Assembly (NCBI RefSeq): GCF_964204645.1
Contig: NC_134025.1
Coordinates: 24,582,001-24,646,000, forward strand
DNA: 64,000 nt
Source of the DNA: Tubulanus polymorphus
Lineage: Eukaryota; Nemertea; Palaeonemertea; Tubulaniformes; Tubulanidae
Reading direction: 5' to 3'
Part shown: in pieces, positions 35,097 through 48,400 of the stretch
Layout: the number at the start of each line of letters is the position of its first letter
How positions within the stretch are numbered: the stretch's first letter is position 1
Made by a program: the position numbers and the translations under genes
Notes under the pieces: generated by a model
Told to the model about the DNA's origin: nothing
Database searches by the model: none
Seen by the model: the letters and a program-made list of their open reading frames with translations, nothing else

Positions 35097-35504
35097 ATGG
35101 AATCAGAACTAGTCACTGCTGAGATGATCGCCGGCGATGCGAAATCATACCTCAATAAACACCGTCTTCCAGATGTTATCGGAAGTATCATCAGCGGGCT
35201 GATGGTCGAGAGACCCGACGATCATTTCGCATATATTCAAAATAAACTGAACGCCATCCAAGGCCAAGGAGCCGATAAAGTGGACTGGGAAACGTTCGTT
35301 TACGATCTGCATCCGTACAGAGATCCGGTGCGGTTACATCTAATTCGTGACTATTCTAGATTCTATATCGAATTCCTTCGCAAGATGAACGTCGATGAAG
35401 ATGTTATCAAACGCGAGAGCCAATCAAGATCGGGCTTCGAGTACGAATCTTATAAACCAGAAGTATTCCGACTTACTGAACCAATCGGTGACGAGTTAGA
35501 TTAG
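35097..35504 (+). CDS. small RIIa/DPY30-like dimerization-docking protein
   Basis: A single coding exon, 135 aa. The Met at 35097 follows a splice acceptor by 12 nt. Residues about 8-55 (AKSYLNKHRLPDVIGSIISG, then LMVERPDD, then YIQNKL) have the helix-turn-helix pattern of the RIIa/DPY30 dimerization-docking fold. The closest pattern I know is the N-terminus of adenylate kinase 5 (EYL, then GLM, then KPEDPVEYL, DKVKWDTF), here DKVDWETF. No kinase domain follows; the rest is charged and ends in an acidic tail (GDELD). Such modules dock to A-kinase-anchor-type helices in axonemal and chromatin complexes, so a ciliary role is plausible but unproven. Exact family not assigned. Confidence 0.75.
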   Translation: MESELVTAEMIAGDAKSYLNKHRLPDVIGSIISGLMVERPDDHFAYIQNKLNAIQGQGADKVDWETFVYDLHPYRDPVRLHLIRDYSRFYIEFLRKMNVDEDVIKRESQSRSGFEYESYKPEVFRLTEPIGDELD

Positions 35505-36218
35505 ATTTTTCAAGCACTTGTTTCTCGGAAGCTGCTCACGTCGACTATGCATTTTATGTGTATTTTCTGATGACTCATTTTGTTCAATATACTGCAAGTG
35601 TATGTCACGTATTTTCTTCTAAGCAGTGAAAAAATGGCTCTCGAGTTTCCAGACTCATTTTAGGAGTAGTTTTGGTACCACCATGCACAGAACCTTTTGC
35701 CGAGATTAGATTACATGTATGCAAGTTTTAAGTCTCAATTATTAAGGCCTGTGTGATTAAGGCATTGCATTAATAGTTGTACTCAAACTGGAACAAAAGA
35801 AAAAGGTAAAAAGTGCACCTCATTGCCTTATCTCTGTACATGGAACAAAAATGAAAAAGTTACATATGTCAAAAGATGATTTAATTTTGCTGTGGTGTGA
35901 TCTTATCAGTATGAATGTTTGATGAAAAAAGCGCACATAAAGGTAAAAAATGTATGAAATATAGTTGAAGATGCACAGTTTATATTCGTTGAACTAATAA
36001 ATGTATTTTAGTACATTCATCACTATTATCTAATTTCCTTCACTAAGTCATTGAACTGACTGAAAGACTGGACATCAGACTCCAAAATTGATTCCAACAG
36101 CACCAGATTTAACCTTGCGCCCAAGACAGATTTCAAACAGCTCCTAAACTTAAAGATATAAGTTTTCATTTATTATCTTGAAATTTAATTTACAAATTTT
36201 TAGTTCATAGCAGTTGTT
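35505..36218. other. convergent 3' UTRs of the RIIa gene and SETD4
   Basis: A plus-strand AATAAA at 35996-36001 and a minus-strand AATAAA at 36169-36174 end the two genes. Transcript ends are probably separated by only about 100 bp or less. No other feature. Confidence 0.6.
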
Positions 36219-38205
36219 TCACGCTGGTTGCATATTTGCTTCTAAAGTTTTGAGATTTTGTTTGAGGATAGTAATGTATTGGTCGTACAATTGAAGGATC
36301 ATCTTTTCATTATCGGTAAGTGACTCCCGTGACAACTGCGAATGTATGTCCTGGAAAATAGAAAAGATTATCCCTATTAATAGATGCACTTTGAACAAAA
36401 CCGATAAACTAAACAATAGCCTGTGATATCATTCAGTTACTTTTTCATAATAATAAAACTTACAAAGCTAATTTCAAAGTTTCAAGTTGTAAGAGTTTCA
36501 AATTGAAGAGCTTTTCACAAAGCTATGTTTTTGGCAAAAAAGTTCATTGTAACTTACCAGAAATGATGTTAACCTATTTTCCATTAAAAATTGCAAAATC
36601 TGATCAGCTTTGTGTTTGAAACTAATCATCTCTACATGTGGTTTCCAGATGAGGCTATATGAATATGAGAAAAAATAGAACATCAGATCATTAAAGACAT
36701 ATGCTGACGTTGTATGAAATCTTGATATGGATGTCTACTTACAGATTATCATAATCCAATGAAAGGATTTCACATGCTTTTAATAGATCCCAACTACATC
36801 CTTCTAAACTGCAGTGAAAATCCCTACAATGCAATGTATTAGAAATTCTATCAGATTTTGTGTTTCATATTCGACTGTGCTGTACATTTATAAAATCCAG
36901 TTCTTACTTTAGCCCCTTTTCATGCAATATTCGGAGTTTCTTATCCATTACTTCTATCTTAAATTTCTGTTTGACACTGGTGATATCATCTGAAAATGCA
37001 TCACAACAAAAATCCAGTATCATCAACCCAATATTTCAGAGTATTTGATATACCAGATTTATAAATCTACTCACCAAATTGGAAAATTACAGCATTGTGA
37101 GGATTGAGTGGTAATATGAAGCCATATTCCAGTAGAAGTTTTCCATTGTCATGAGGACCATAGCAGATAAACACTTGTGAATATCGTGGAAAATTCACCA
37201 GACTTCTTATTTCATAGCACCTTGTTACAACATTAAAATTCGCTTCAACCTGCACAATTTAAAAATCTAAAGAATCATTTATCACAGAATTTTTCAAATG
37301 TTAGTTTACCAGCATATATTCTAAAACAAACCTTCACAGCAGCTGAATGATTCAGTAAATCCAGAAATGGAGCCAATGCGTAGTGATCAACATCATTTGT
37401 TAAATACGGGGACTTTTCCTGCAGCATATATACACAACGAGTATTCACAACATGCCATGCCCATAAATAATCATCATATGTAAAAGTAAAGGTTTTGTAC
37501 AGTTGATCAAGCTTGGCAATTTCCAATATCACAGATGCCAATGAATTAAAAGAGCTTAAAATAGAGAATTTCAATTCCTCGGATTTCCATCGTATGTCCA
37601 TTGGGAGGAAAGCGATTTCAGAGTCCGTGAAATAGGCTGGAGTTGAATACTGTAACAGTAACATGTCGATGTACGGAAACCAACGAGATCGTTCCTCGAG
37701 TTGTTTTTCTCTGATTAGAAATATACACAGAACTTGCACTGGGGTTAGGGGACCACATCTAAAAAATATTGATTTCAAAACTTGCAATAGGATGGCATTC
37801 ATATTTTTGTGTTTACTGAGATCTTAATGAATTCCTACCTTTCAATGAGACCCTTGATAAATGGTGATTGCAAAGCAGTTTTTGTCGTTATAAGCAAGGC
37901 TTCTGGAATGGCCACCACCAAATCACCTTCCTGAATAACTCCAAGAGTCATTAGACCACGTCCAGTGTCTAAAAAAAACAAAATGAAAATCTATAATACA
38001 TCGATAAAATGATAGGAATTAATGAGAAATGAAAGCGGTATTTACCTCTAAACTCTGCTGGTCTAAGATGACTAGTCCTTTGGAAGCCAAAATGTTTTGT
38101 GAATTTAAGAAGTTGAACATAGCAAGGTTCATGGCTTTTAGATATTGCATATCCTCTTGTTAGCTTTCGTTTACGGATTCTTTTTGTTCTTCCACAGCTA
38201 CTCAT
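36219..38205 (-). CDS. SETD4: SET domain-containing protein 4 (lysine methyltransferase)
   Basis: Protein-lysine methyltransferase of the SETD3/SETD4/RuBisCO-methyltransferase type, linked to histone methylation and stem-cell quiescence in animals. Exons: 38046-38205, 37839-37968, 37332-37758, 37075-37249, 36908-36989, 36743-36823, 36558-36654, 36219-36350 (1284 nt, 427 aa; human 440). The start is the Met of MSSCGRTKRIRKRKL. Family blocks seen are DTGRGLMTL (SAM-binding N-terminal SET motif), LLWAW-like YLWAWHVVNTR, the catalytic LAPFLDLLNHS, and FICYGPHDNGKLLLEYGF. The C-terminal substrate-binding helical domain follows. The key NHS and YGP motifs are intact, so it is probably active. It converges on the RIIa-domain gene. 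Confidence in the family is high. Confidence 0.95.
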
Positions 38206-41200
38206 AATATTCAAGTCATATTCCTATTCATTCGAAAAACAAACATGGTCAATCTAACAAGAATCATAATGAATTTCGTGATTCAATAAATACAGGAATG
38301 ATGAATGAATGAAAATATACTCCACTTGGCCCAGCAGAATATTGTTTTGCGTAGGTATTATACCAATATATCCCTCATGTTCTATCATAGAATAGACTCA
38401 GATTGAAATAGCAAGCCTGTCATCCTCAAGAACATATATCATCGAGATGACCATGGCTTTGTAAATAATCCTATATACATGTATATCAATACTTACTATC
38501 CTGGTCTAAGGATAAATATAGCTGCTACCTTTGTTTATCTAATGAAATGATTGCCAAGTTTGAAACACCATACTGATATTGGATTATTGAAAAACATGAT
38601 GATAATTGTTTCTCTTCTGCAACTGACTTTCCACCAAGATATCTGTAAGTCCCAAATCACCAGACACCAACATTCACCATTCGGGATCATTCATTTATTA
38701 CGTACGCATTAGGGGAGGGGGAGGGGTCAGTGCAATTGCGTACCGTAATGCTTAAAGTATATGAAAAAGTCCAATTTCATGCGTACGTAATAAATGAATG
38801 ATCCCGTCAAACAAACAGCATAACAACAAGAAAATGTTGGGCTTTACAAATTTATTCAGCCTCAAATTATATACATGTATACACATAAATACACATATTA
38901 TGATTTGTTCTATTTGTCATTCATTTACCTTAATTCTTCACTTAGTAAACCGTAAAGCACCGCAGATTCTGTGTGTATGTGTCTGTGTGTGGTGCATGTG
39001 CGCAGCTCCTATTTACAATATTTACTGATGCAATTTCATGGTATTTTACAAATTAAATACATCATTTCTTCAAAATTTACAAGTCAAATAATGGTCGAGG
39101 TAGTCCCATTTTAAAAACAAAATCAGCCCAACATTGTTTTATTATTTTTCACACTTTCAGTTGAACTCATTAAAAAAACTTATACAGGAACTATCAATAC
39201 AACCACTTTGCTTGAGCACGAGACCAAAATAACACACATATTAACCATCATGCAGCATTCAACGGGGTAGGGGCATTTCAAAGTCTACTTATTTACATTT
39301 TTACAAACTACAAGACACAATCATATACAAGTCACTAAAACAAATTCAGCCCTGCAGCCTTTTAAAGTAGTGTCTACCAATATACTACCGCAATATTTTT
39401 TCATGGTGTTCTATAAAAATAATAATACACGTAGCTCATAATGTGTTCTGCGGTGTGTATTCAAATAAAATATCACAAAATCCCTTCCCAACCTTCATCA
39501 ACACGTTTCACTGCTACGGTAGTTATTTGTGCATATTTTACGAAAACTGTTTTTTTTTTCAACATCAGTCGATACGGTACAATTTTTAAAAGATTTGCAT
39601 CATTGCAGACAACTTTTATGTTTATATACATAGTAATGATGATATTATTCATATAATTTATTATACATAACTGCATAAAACATTTCTATTGGTATTTTTC
39701 AACGCATTCAACCAAGTAAAATCTGCCTGTGCTGCCAATGACACGAGATGAGATAGAGGTTCCCAAAACTTTTCACATCAAAATATTTTGTCATCAGATG
39801 ACTGTTTAACAGCTTTCAAACCATTTTTTGAGGAACTCGAACTCTATCGCCATTTACAGTATACCATTGCATTCAAGCAATTCAAATGAGCTTAATTAAT
39901 CAATAATTTGATGTCCCAAGACATATTTTCATGAGAACAAACATTACATAATATAGCCTTCAATGTATATGTATCATATTTCTTAATATATATCTATTTT
40001 GGCACACACTATAAACATCTATAGTTACTCAATCTAATAAGCAAACGATTTATTGTGTTTGACAATTGAAGATAAAAGTTTTACCTCTATAGAGTCAACC
40101 AATAACTGTAGTCTTCTAATCAGAGACTTGATGATTAACAGCTGTGAAAATGTTTTATTCAAATTTTCAATTTTCAAATGGTTTTCATCCGCAGTAATAT
40201 CAAGCACGTATGTGACGCTGTATATTATTGTTGCAAATTCAGATTCTGATCCTTTTGATATAAAATATACAACTATAAATTCTTCTATGTTTAATCAAAG
40301 CACCCAACAATTCTGGTCGAGACATATGGCCTCAAAAATGTATAAAATACACACATTTCTAGTTTGTTTATGCAAAGAATATGCCAGTTATGAATTCTAA
40401 TACATATTACTTCATATATAAAGAAAAAACATTTGTAGAGGGGCAATGCTTTAGGCAGGTAGTTAAATGATTTCTACTTTAATTACACGCGCTGACTTCA
40501 ACTTGGTTAATAAGAAAGCTCATGAGATTGCTGAGGCGACAGTCATCATTTCACGTGACAATATTGTGGAAATAGCTTGCAATAACGATGGATGGACGGA
40601 CAGTGCAATTACTGCAGTTTAAGCAGCAGCCATTAAATTCAAAATATGAATTAGTACCGTGCACTTAGGTGGGATTAATCAAAGTACCAAACTCTCATGT
40701 TTAACGGTCAGTTCCGCATGCACGTACATTACACAGATAAGAATTTAATCCAATTTCTTTCCACTGAACGAATTTCAGTTGAAATCTGCCAGCTAAAATG
40801 TAATTTTTCCTTAAAATACTGCATTTTCCTGTATTCTCCCGGGTTTCTGACATCCCGCATCAATTAGTTTAAAAAAAAAAAATAGTTAACACATTTAAGG
40901 AGCCTTATTTTCAACACCAGTAGGAACTACAGAACCTATGGTTTCAAAAACAGGCCAGGCGCAAAGAATCATCCCATGAGGATTGAATTTCAGTCAGTGT
41001 TTATGAATCAAACATTCATTAATAAGTGGAGCAGGGAAAAAATATGCTACCTCAAGAATTCTACGTAGATAGAAACTTTTCGCATACGTATATACAGTCT
41101 GTACAAAAGTTTACTTCACTCCGTCTCACATCTTCTGAAGTCTTCTCGAGATGGCATCATCTGAAGCGTTGAAGCAACGACGCGCTGTTGTTGCCTGCCT

Positions 41201-42402
41201 AGTAGTGTCATTATTATAAATAATTATCACAACGTCCGGAATGAGCTACCATAAACATATAAATAATCCTAAAATTGTCATATGTCCTCAAACTGGACCA
41301 TTCTGTGATGTACTCGATTCAGCGCTTTCTACTTCATTGACTAACACTTGTGGTTCGGTAATACCATGACTGAAGTATATATTTAGAACATTTTTTTCTA
41401 CAATTTAAAGAATTTTTACACCATTTTGTTGGTAGCCAATATTGCTTTTTAAAGTTACCTTTTTTCATCGAATTCTTGTAATTCAGTTGGTCCATTTGTG
41501 TCTGGAAGGCTACTAGGTGCTTTCATCAAACCGCTTGAGCTTAGAAATCTACAAAGACACAAACGTATATTTCCTAAATATTTGATCGATAATCATCAAT
41601 CACTTCTCCTTTTGAGAAAAGAATTTGAAGGGGAACTTATAGATGAGTCTAGAAGGTACCGCTCCTAAATGTTTGCAAGACATGAGATATGCAATGATGG
41701 AATTCAGGTTTATTTCACAGATCAACATTCCGGTACCACTTGAATGCAATTCAGATATGATTTTGATATCATTTGACACAAGGATTTTATAGATTTGTTT
41801 AACTAATATAAGCCAGTTACTAAAGAATTATCTGCTTTCACCAGTTGAGTGCATAAAAATAATTCCTAACAATCATTTATGACTGTGCAGGGTTACTTCT
41901 TGACACACTGATCTGTATTTCCATGCAATTAAGGTACCAGGCATGCAATCAGTGGAACACTTACGTGACAAAAATTCTCATGCAGGTTTACATAATTATA
42001 GTGCCGCTTAAATTCCTCGAACTAACTACATGGAGTCTTTTTGTATGCAATTAGTACATAGGTTTTCTAAGCTCGGGAAAAGCACATTTCGTCAAACTCT
42101 TGGCCACTGTTGAGTCTGACCAACGCCAAGAAAATGTTTCGCTACACGATTGCAATCCAGAAAGACTAGCAGTAACCATATAACTTCTAACTTATAAATA
42201 AACCAATTAGGCATGCACTTATTCTACACCACCCTGTACTGAAAGCAAAACGAAAATAACGCCCCATGATGTTAATCCCTGCCCGTCAACCGAACTTAAT
42301 ATATGAACATGAACGCATAAAAACTAGAACAAAACTAACATAAAACAGCACAAAATGATACAAAACAATAAGGCTGCCCGATCATTAAAATTCAAACACA
42401 AC
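38206..42402. other. intergenic, SETD4 5' side to PPP6R 3' end
   Basis: 4.2 kb of AT-rich DNA with the perfect-TIR MITE at 38682-38806 and a short TG-rich stretch at about 38972-38997. A possible alternative PPP6R exon at 41459-41539 and terminal exon ending at 41157 lie inside. No independent gene could be supported. Confidence 0.45.
38682..38806. mobile_element. 125-bp MITE with perfect 28-bp terminal inverted repeats
   Basis: CGGGATCATTCATTTATTAC (continuing CGTACGCAT) at 38682-38709 is the exact reverse complement of 38779-38806. The interior has a G-rich run. No target duplication is obvious, so the superfamily is not named. The perfect arms suggest a recent insertion. Confidence 0.7.
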
Positions 42403-45400
42403 TCACTGAAAATTACTAGTGAGCTCATCCTCATCCCATTCGTCATCTAAGTTAGATGATGGACTAAAAATAAAGCACACATCAAACGAATTAGAAAAGA
42501 ACTCTTGTGTGTAAGATACAGTGATTTCATAACCTAATAGAACACTAGATTTCATAACCTAATAGAACAGTTTATATGACGATTCTGATTTCAATGGTAA
42601 AACAATATACATCCAGGTCTATAGCAACCAGTGTCGTGTTGATCTGAAGAAGCAATCTCACAAATTCATAATGTGATAGCTTCACTATGAAAGCATATCA
42701 TTGCTACATCCACGAGTACAGCTTACCGGTAAGAGTGCTAGTACATTGGTTTGGTGTAGATGATGAGCGCATAGATCAGTGACTGAGAAATCGTTTTTTG
42801 ATTAGAATATTGATTGTAGATGTGTGAAAAAGCTAGTGAGAAGACAACCAACACAAACCATTTTGTATCACATTTAATGATCAAACGCATTTACCCAGAA
42901 CAAACATACAAATAATTATCATATGCACATGAAGAATAAAATGTGAAATGATCTCCCATTTTTGAGCTGAATACAAATAGACGTTTTTAAAGTTTTGTAA
43001 ATACATGTAGAAAAGGGATTTATAATGTGAAGTGATTGCAGGGTTCAATTCAAATCCACTTTTCCAGTTTTTTCCTTCAATCTAACCCAAAGAGAGTGAG
43101 AAATGATTCATTAAGAGTATATAAGAAATAGAATCAGTTGATGTTATGCTGGAATATTTTTAAGATGCTCTTACTTTGTATTATTCTCATCATTTTGTGA
43201 GTGTAACGCGTCATTTTCTGTCGATTGAGCCGTGCTAGCCGCCTTTTCTGATGAGGATGCATCCGCCGACGATTGTGATGGTTTCGATGGTGATTCCACA
43301 GCAGGCTTATCATCAGAGTTGATGGCACTGGAGGCTACGGAAGCTTCGGGATCGGAAGGAAGGCTGAAAAGATCGATATTCGTCGATAGTAGATTATGAG
43401 TATTTCTCCGAGGATATGAATGATATTAATTGGCAGAGAAATAAGAAATTACTGACGTACTACAAATATGAATACAAACCTTGCATTATCGTTTTCAAGC
43501 ATACTACTATTTGGGCCCTTTTCATCTGATTTACAGCTCGAAATTTCATTATCCACAGCTGAAAACAAATTGGATTCATCGTCTCTTTATTCAGTATAGA
43601 TATGGATTTGGTCATCCTCCCCCAACAGGGATTCGAACCTGACGAAACCCTGCCATAATCGACCGTGTGCGCAGATACATGCGCAGTTCAGATGATGTGA
43701 TTTTTAGCCAATCAGAAATCCCGTTTTATTTTAGCCCAGGTTTTCCCATTTATAGTTCTTCCTTGAAATTTGCCTCAACGATTATACAACGAGCAATCTG
43801 ATTGGTGCCGCCAGTTTTCGTTCGGAAAGCTGCGCATGTACCTGCGCACCCGGTCTACTGATGCAGGGGTTTCGTGCCGTGGCTGAGTGTAGCGATGCCA
43901 TCAGGTTCGAGTCCCTGCAGAGGGAGGATGGGATTTGGTATCATGACAAAAATCTTAAATGACTGACCGTATGCAGCAGTACGACTATTTACAGCAGTAG
44001 AAATAGACATATCACTCGAAGTACTAGGATTCGTATCCATTGTTGTAAATACTGTGTTGTCACTGCTGAAATAGAGAGTTTAAACGCTTACAATAATACA
44101 TTTTACTACAATACACTACCAGGGTCCCCTACAAAACATTCATTACAGGATATAAGGAGTTTTCAAGGAGTTTCAAAGGAGAAAATTTTAAGGAAGCGCC
44201 TGCATCAAGTCTGAATTACAGTACACTCCTCCTCAGTACTGTTCATCACGGTAAACCGTTAATTCAATGGTTTTATAGGGAAATTTCCATCCTTTACAAG
44301 TAAACTTGCTTTCTTATTCGCTAACCACCTAATTGGGTAAAAACATATCCTGGTCCCAACTGTACGAATTTAGGTTTAGTCTAATGAAAAATTTCTAATT
44401 GCCTATTTCTCTAAATTGAAGGAGTTTTAAAGGAATCTTGTGCATTTTGCTCAAATCAAAGGAGTTTCTTACACCTTTAAAAGCATTTTCTGTTTAGAAT
44501 GAGTTTTTAAGGAGTCAAGGATGTGTAGGGACCCTGATTACTAAAATATATGACATCGTCCAGTGTAATAAATATGTAATTAAAATCCCTGATTACCTAT
44601 TGTCGAAAACATTTGAGGTAAAATCCGCCCAGCGTTCTTCCGATGCTTGCTGTTGACCAGCATTTGGATTATTATTATCTGAAAATGCTGCCCAGCCTCC
44701 ATCAGTAGACGCTGGTGCTGTCGAAGATGCTCCCGATTCCCAAGCAAGCGGCGCTGTATCCATAGCCACAGGAACACTCTCCATGGCCACGTCATCTAAT
44801 TCATCTGGCCACGCTGAAATTGAATGCAATCATCATGATGACTGATTGGTTAGCAAATAGATGGTGAAATTAATTTTCTATTTATGCAGCCAACGCACCA
44901 TCTCCCTGGTCCACTTCCATTTTCTGTTCTCGTGAAGGGGTCTGCCGAATAATAGCAGGTGAATCTAAATCCTCTTCATCTGAACTACTTTCTTCCTCTT
45001 CGCTGTCTTTGTCACCAGTTGAAGCACTGAAAAAAAAGTTGGACCATCGTAGATCGATCGTAGACATCTTTGTTCTAAATATAGGAATTTGTTCTTAACA
45101 GACACTACTACTTTTGTTTAATTCTGGAAAAAACTCACAATGGTTTAGGATGAGCAATGCCCTGAGAAAATTTGAAGTCTTTTTCCTTATCTTCCCAAAT
45201 ATCTTCATCACTGTCAGCATCATCGAACTGTTGTATACGCTGATTACACACTTGGTCAAACATTGCCGCACTAGCCTACAATAGAGGAAATATTCATTTC
45301 CACCAGGATTCAATGAAGGAAAACACAACAATTTCAGGAAAATGCTAGATTCATCAATACAGGATATCCAGACTACATCCAATACTTACAGACTCTTCAT

Positions 45401-48400
45401 TCGTTATTATCGAGAAATCAATACTGGATATACGGTCCGTAAAAGGTGCTCTGAAATTTATTCACGTAAAAATACATTAATTACACACAAAAATTCGACG
45501 AGAAAAACGTTTCAATGCTGAACTGTGCTACTAACTCGATGTGTTCTTCTTGGTCGGCGAATTCGTGTTCGTTAAAACCGATCTGTTCAGAAAAACTGCT
45601 TGTCATTTGTTGAAGCACATAATCAGAGAATGCCTGTGCGACGAATTTCAAAAATAAAAACATACGTTTGTGGTTACACCACCGCACGTATTCTCGGTAT
45701 ATTTGATCACTTAGTGCATCGTTAATACGATATGTACATATCTTATTCAAATCCGAGAGGCAAGAGGAGTTATCTGCTTAAATATCTAATCAGTGAGAAG
45801 ATAGGATTTTGAACATTTTTATCTAGAAGTTTTTTTTTTCTATTTTACCTGTTGCAATGCATTGTCTTGTGGGAATGGTATATCCCGGTATCCGATGTCA
45901 TCATCTTCATTACTGGACGGCAAGTTATGGCCACCAACCTGCAAAATTTATTAAGAAATTCAATATGGCATTACGGAATTTGATGATTGAACCACAAAAC
46001 ACGTCTCCAATTTGCGATTAAACTATTCCCAACAAAGACAACAGAAAAACAGGGGCGATAAAATAATATAGCACATATAGTATGAACATTTCACGCTTTG
46101 GATAACAAATATATTGTAGTATTGGTGCCGGCGCAAAATAATCTAAACTAAATAGTTTTAATGAAAAACATCTTAATCAGCAGATAAAAAAACTTTCATC
46201 AACACCTGTTATAGTCCATATAGGCAAACAGGCTTACACGGGAAGAAATCTTTCTTTCGTTTAACTTTTGTTATAACGGAAAGTAAAATGAAAATCGATC
46301 GAACAAACATTCATCAACAATAGGTACACAGATCGCTACTAGGCTAAGAAATTTAGAACAATGATACATAAGAAGAAATAATGAGAAGACAGATATATGC
46401 GATTGAAATTAGCTCCAAATCGTACAAAAAACATAGTATCAAATAAAGAAGCAGATGACCTATCCCATCAGCCAAATCCATGCTACTTACTGATGCCAAA
46501 TATACCGGTCCATAATGTAGTTCCTTCAGGAATGTAAAGTGAATATGACAGGTGTTTTGAATGACTTTTTACACTGAATTATACGTTGGTATTGAAAGTT
46601 ATTGCATTACAATTATTGCTTCAGTGAGAATAATTGGGTATCCAAAAGTAATGCATCCTTGGATATATTTGAGGAGACGGCTCTACTATTCAGTGATTTT
46701 TCATCAAATGATATTTTACTATCTGTCCATTTTGTGCGGATTTCTAAGGAGTGCAAACACAAACTAAACGATAGCACAATTTTCGAACGACACTTCGAAT
46801 TAATGACGATAGACATTCAATCAACAGCTCATCGAGTGAAGATAGTTCATACAGAGTGCAGCGGATTCACGAGGGATTAATAATTCAGAGCATTGAGACA
46901 ATTTGAACATTACTAAAAAGCTGATTGTGCATCCAGACCATCATACAGAGGAGTATTAGGAGTTGTTACTCAAGCTTCAAGAATATCTTTCAAGAGGACT
47001 TAGAAGACATTCATACATTCATTCAATTACCAGTACACACTTACTGGGTCGGCCGTATTGGTTTTATTAACTTCCGTTAAAGTGGTTGCAGTGAATGATT
47101 CCCATCGACTCTTATAATCACCAGGTAATGCTGCAATACAGATTTCACTTCATGCAATTATTCAAGCATTTCAAAACAAACGTTTACAATTGAGAATACA
47201 TTTTCAAAGTTTCCCCATAATAAACATAGGCCTACATACATACATTGTATAAAGCTTCTACCAATATTCAAACATTCAAATATTTGATAAGAATGCTTAC
47301 CCTCGATGTACCCCACTATTCTGTTACTATTGGGACCTTTCTCCATAGCTTCAACTATTTCATTACAGATTTTCGTCACATGGCCCATATAACCTCGTCT
47401 ATGGCCTCCAGGACGCGCCCTGATGGTAAGTAAACAAAATGAAAATTGTTGAGTCGATTTAGACATATAGTTCTCAGCATACAAAATCACTCACTGGATT
47501 ATGGTTTATCTCAAATTTAAGCATGATGGAGTGATAGAATTTCTACTCACTGTATTTCATCATTGTCATCCCAACTATCGAGTAACTTTTGAATTAGGCT
47601 GCAATCCACGAACAACTGAAAATACAAGGAACAGCGCGCCGTTGAAATACATTATCTATCACCTTAAATTACCTAGCATTGTTTTAACGATTTTTTAAAT
47701 TCATTATATTTTTTACCTGTTGCAGTAATACAGGTTTATCCTGGCCTTCCGGTTCACATGAGAATATAGACGTGATCAAATGCACTACCTGAGTGTGTAG
47801 AAAGTTATTCCAGCTATATTTGAAATACAGATCCTGAAAAATGAATCACGACATCAAGTTATCCACTATCTATGAAAAAAAGAAATCAGCCAGCCTGGGT
47901 TACGTCCACTTACTAGTATAACGGATAGAGTTCCATGTTTGGCAAGTTCTTCATGCACAGGATGACTATTTGTATGAACTATAGAATCGATTACACGCAC
48001 TATTTGTAAACGTGTATTACCGAGTGGAGGTTCTAAAATTCCTAGCGTCGTCGGCATAGAATTGAAAAATTGCTGAAAGGAAAGTTCAAGATACTCAGGT
48101 TTTTCCCAGTCCTCAGGAGAGTCATGTCAACATGTCAAGTAACAACAGGTCTAGATTACTGAATAGCACTAAGACATTATCGGTACTCGACAAAATGAAT
48201 CTAATTTTCAGTCATAATTTCAATGTATAAATCTTTGCCGAAATAGATCTTAAGATTTTTCCTACACGTTTACCATTTGTTTGTTTACTTTCAATGTATT
48301 TTGCAAGCCTTATAATACACTGGCTTGTTCATATACAAGATGAAATTCAAACAAAAACATAAACATGTAGTTTAAAATTAAAAAATAACCAAGGTCATTA

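Noticed and set aside
38972-38997. TG microsatellite
   Set aside because: Short and impure; not worth a separate repeat entry.
43862-43935. Functional tRNA gene
   Set aside because: A-box-like and B-box-like motifs are present but too close together, and no acceptor or anticodon stem pairs. Kept as part of a repeat.
46561-46880. Plus-strand frames of 68 and 92 codons in a PPP6R intron
   Set aside because: No similarity, no splice context, and a stop-poor AT-rich stretch can give this by chance.
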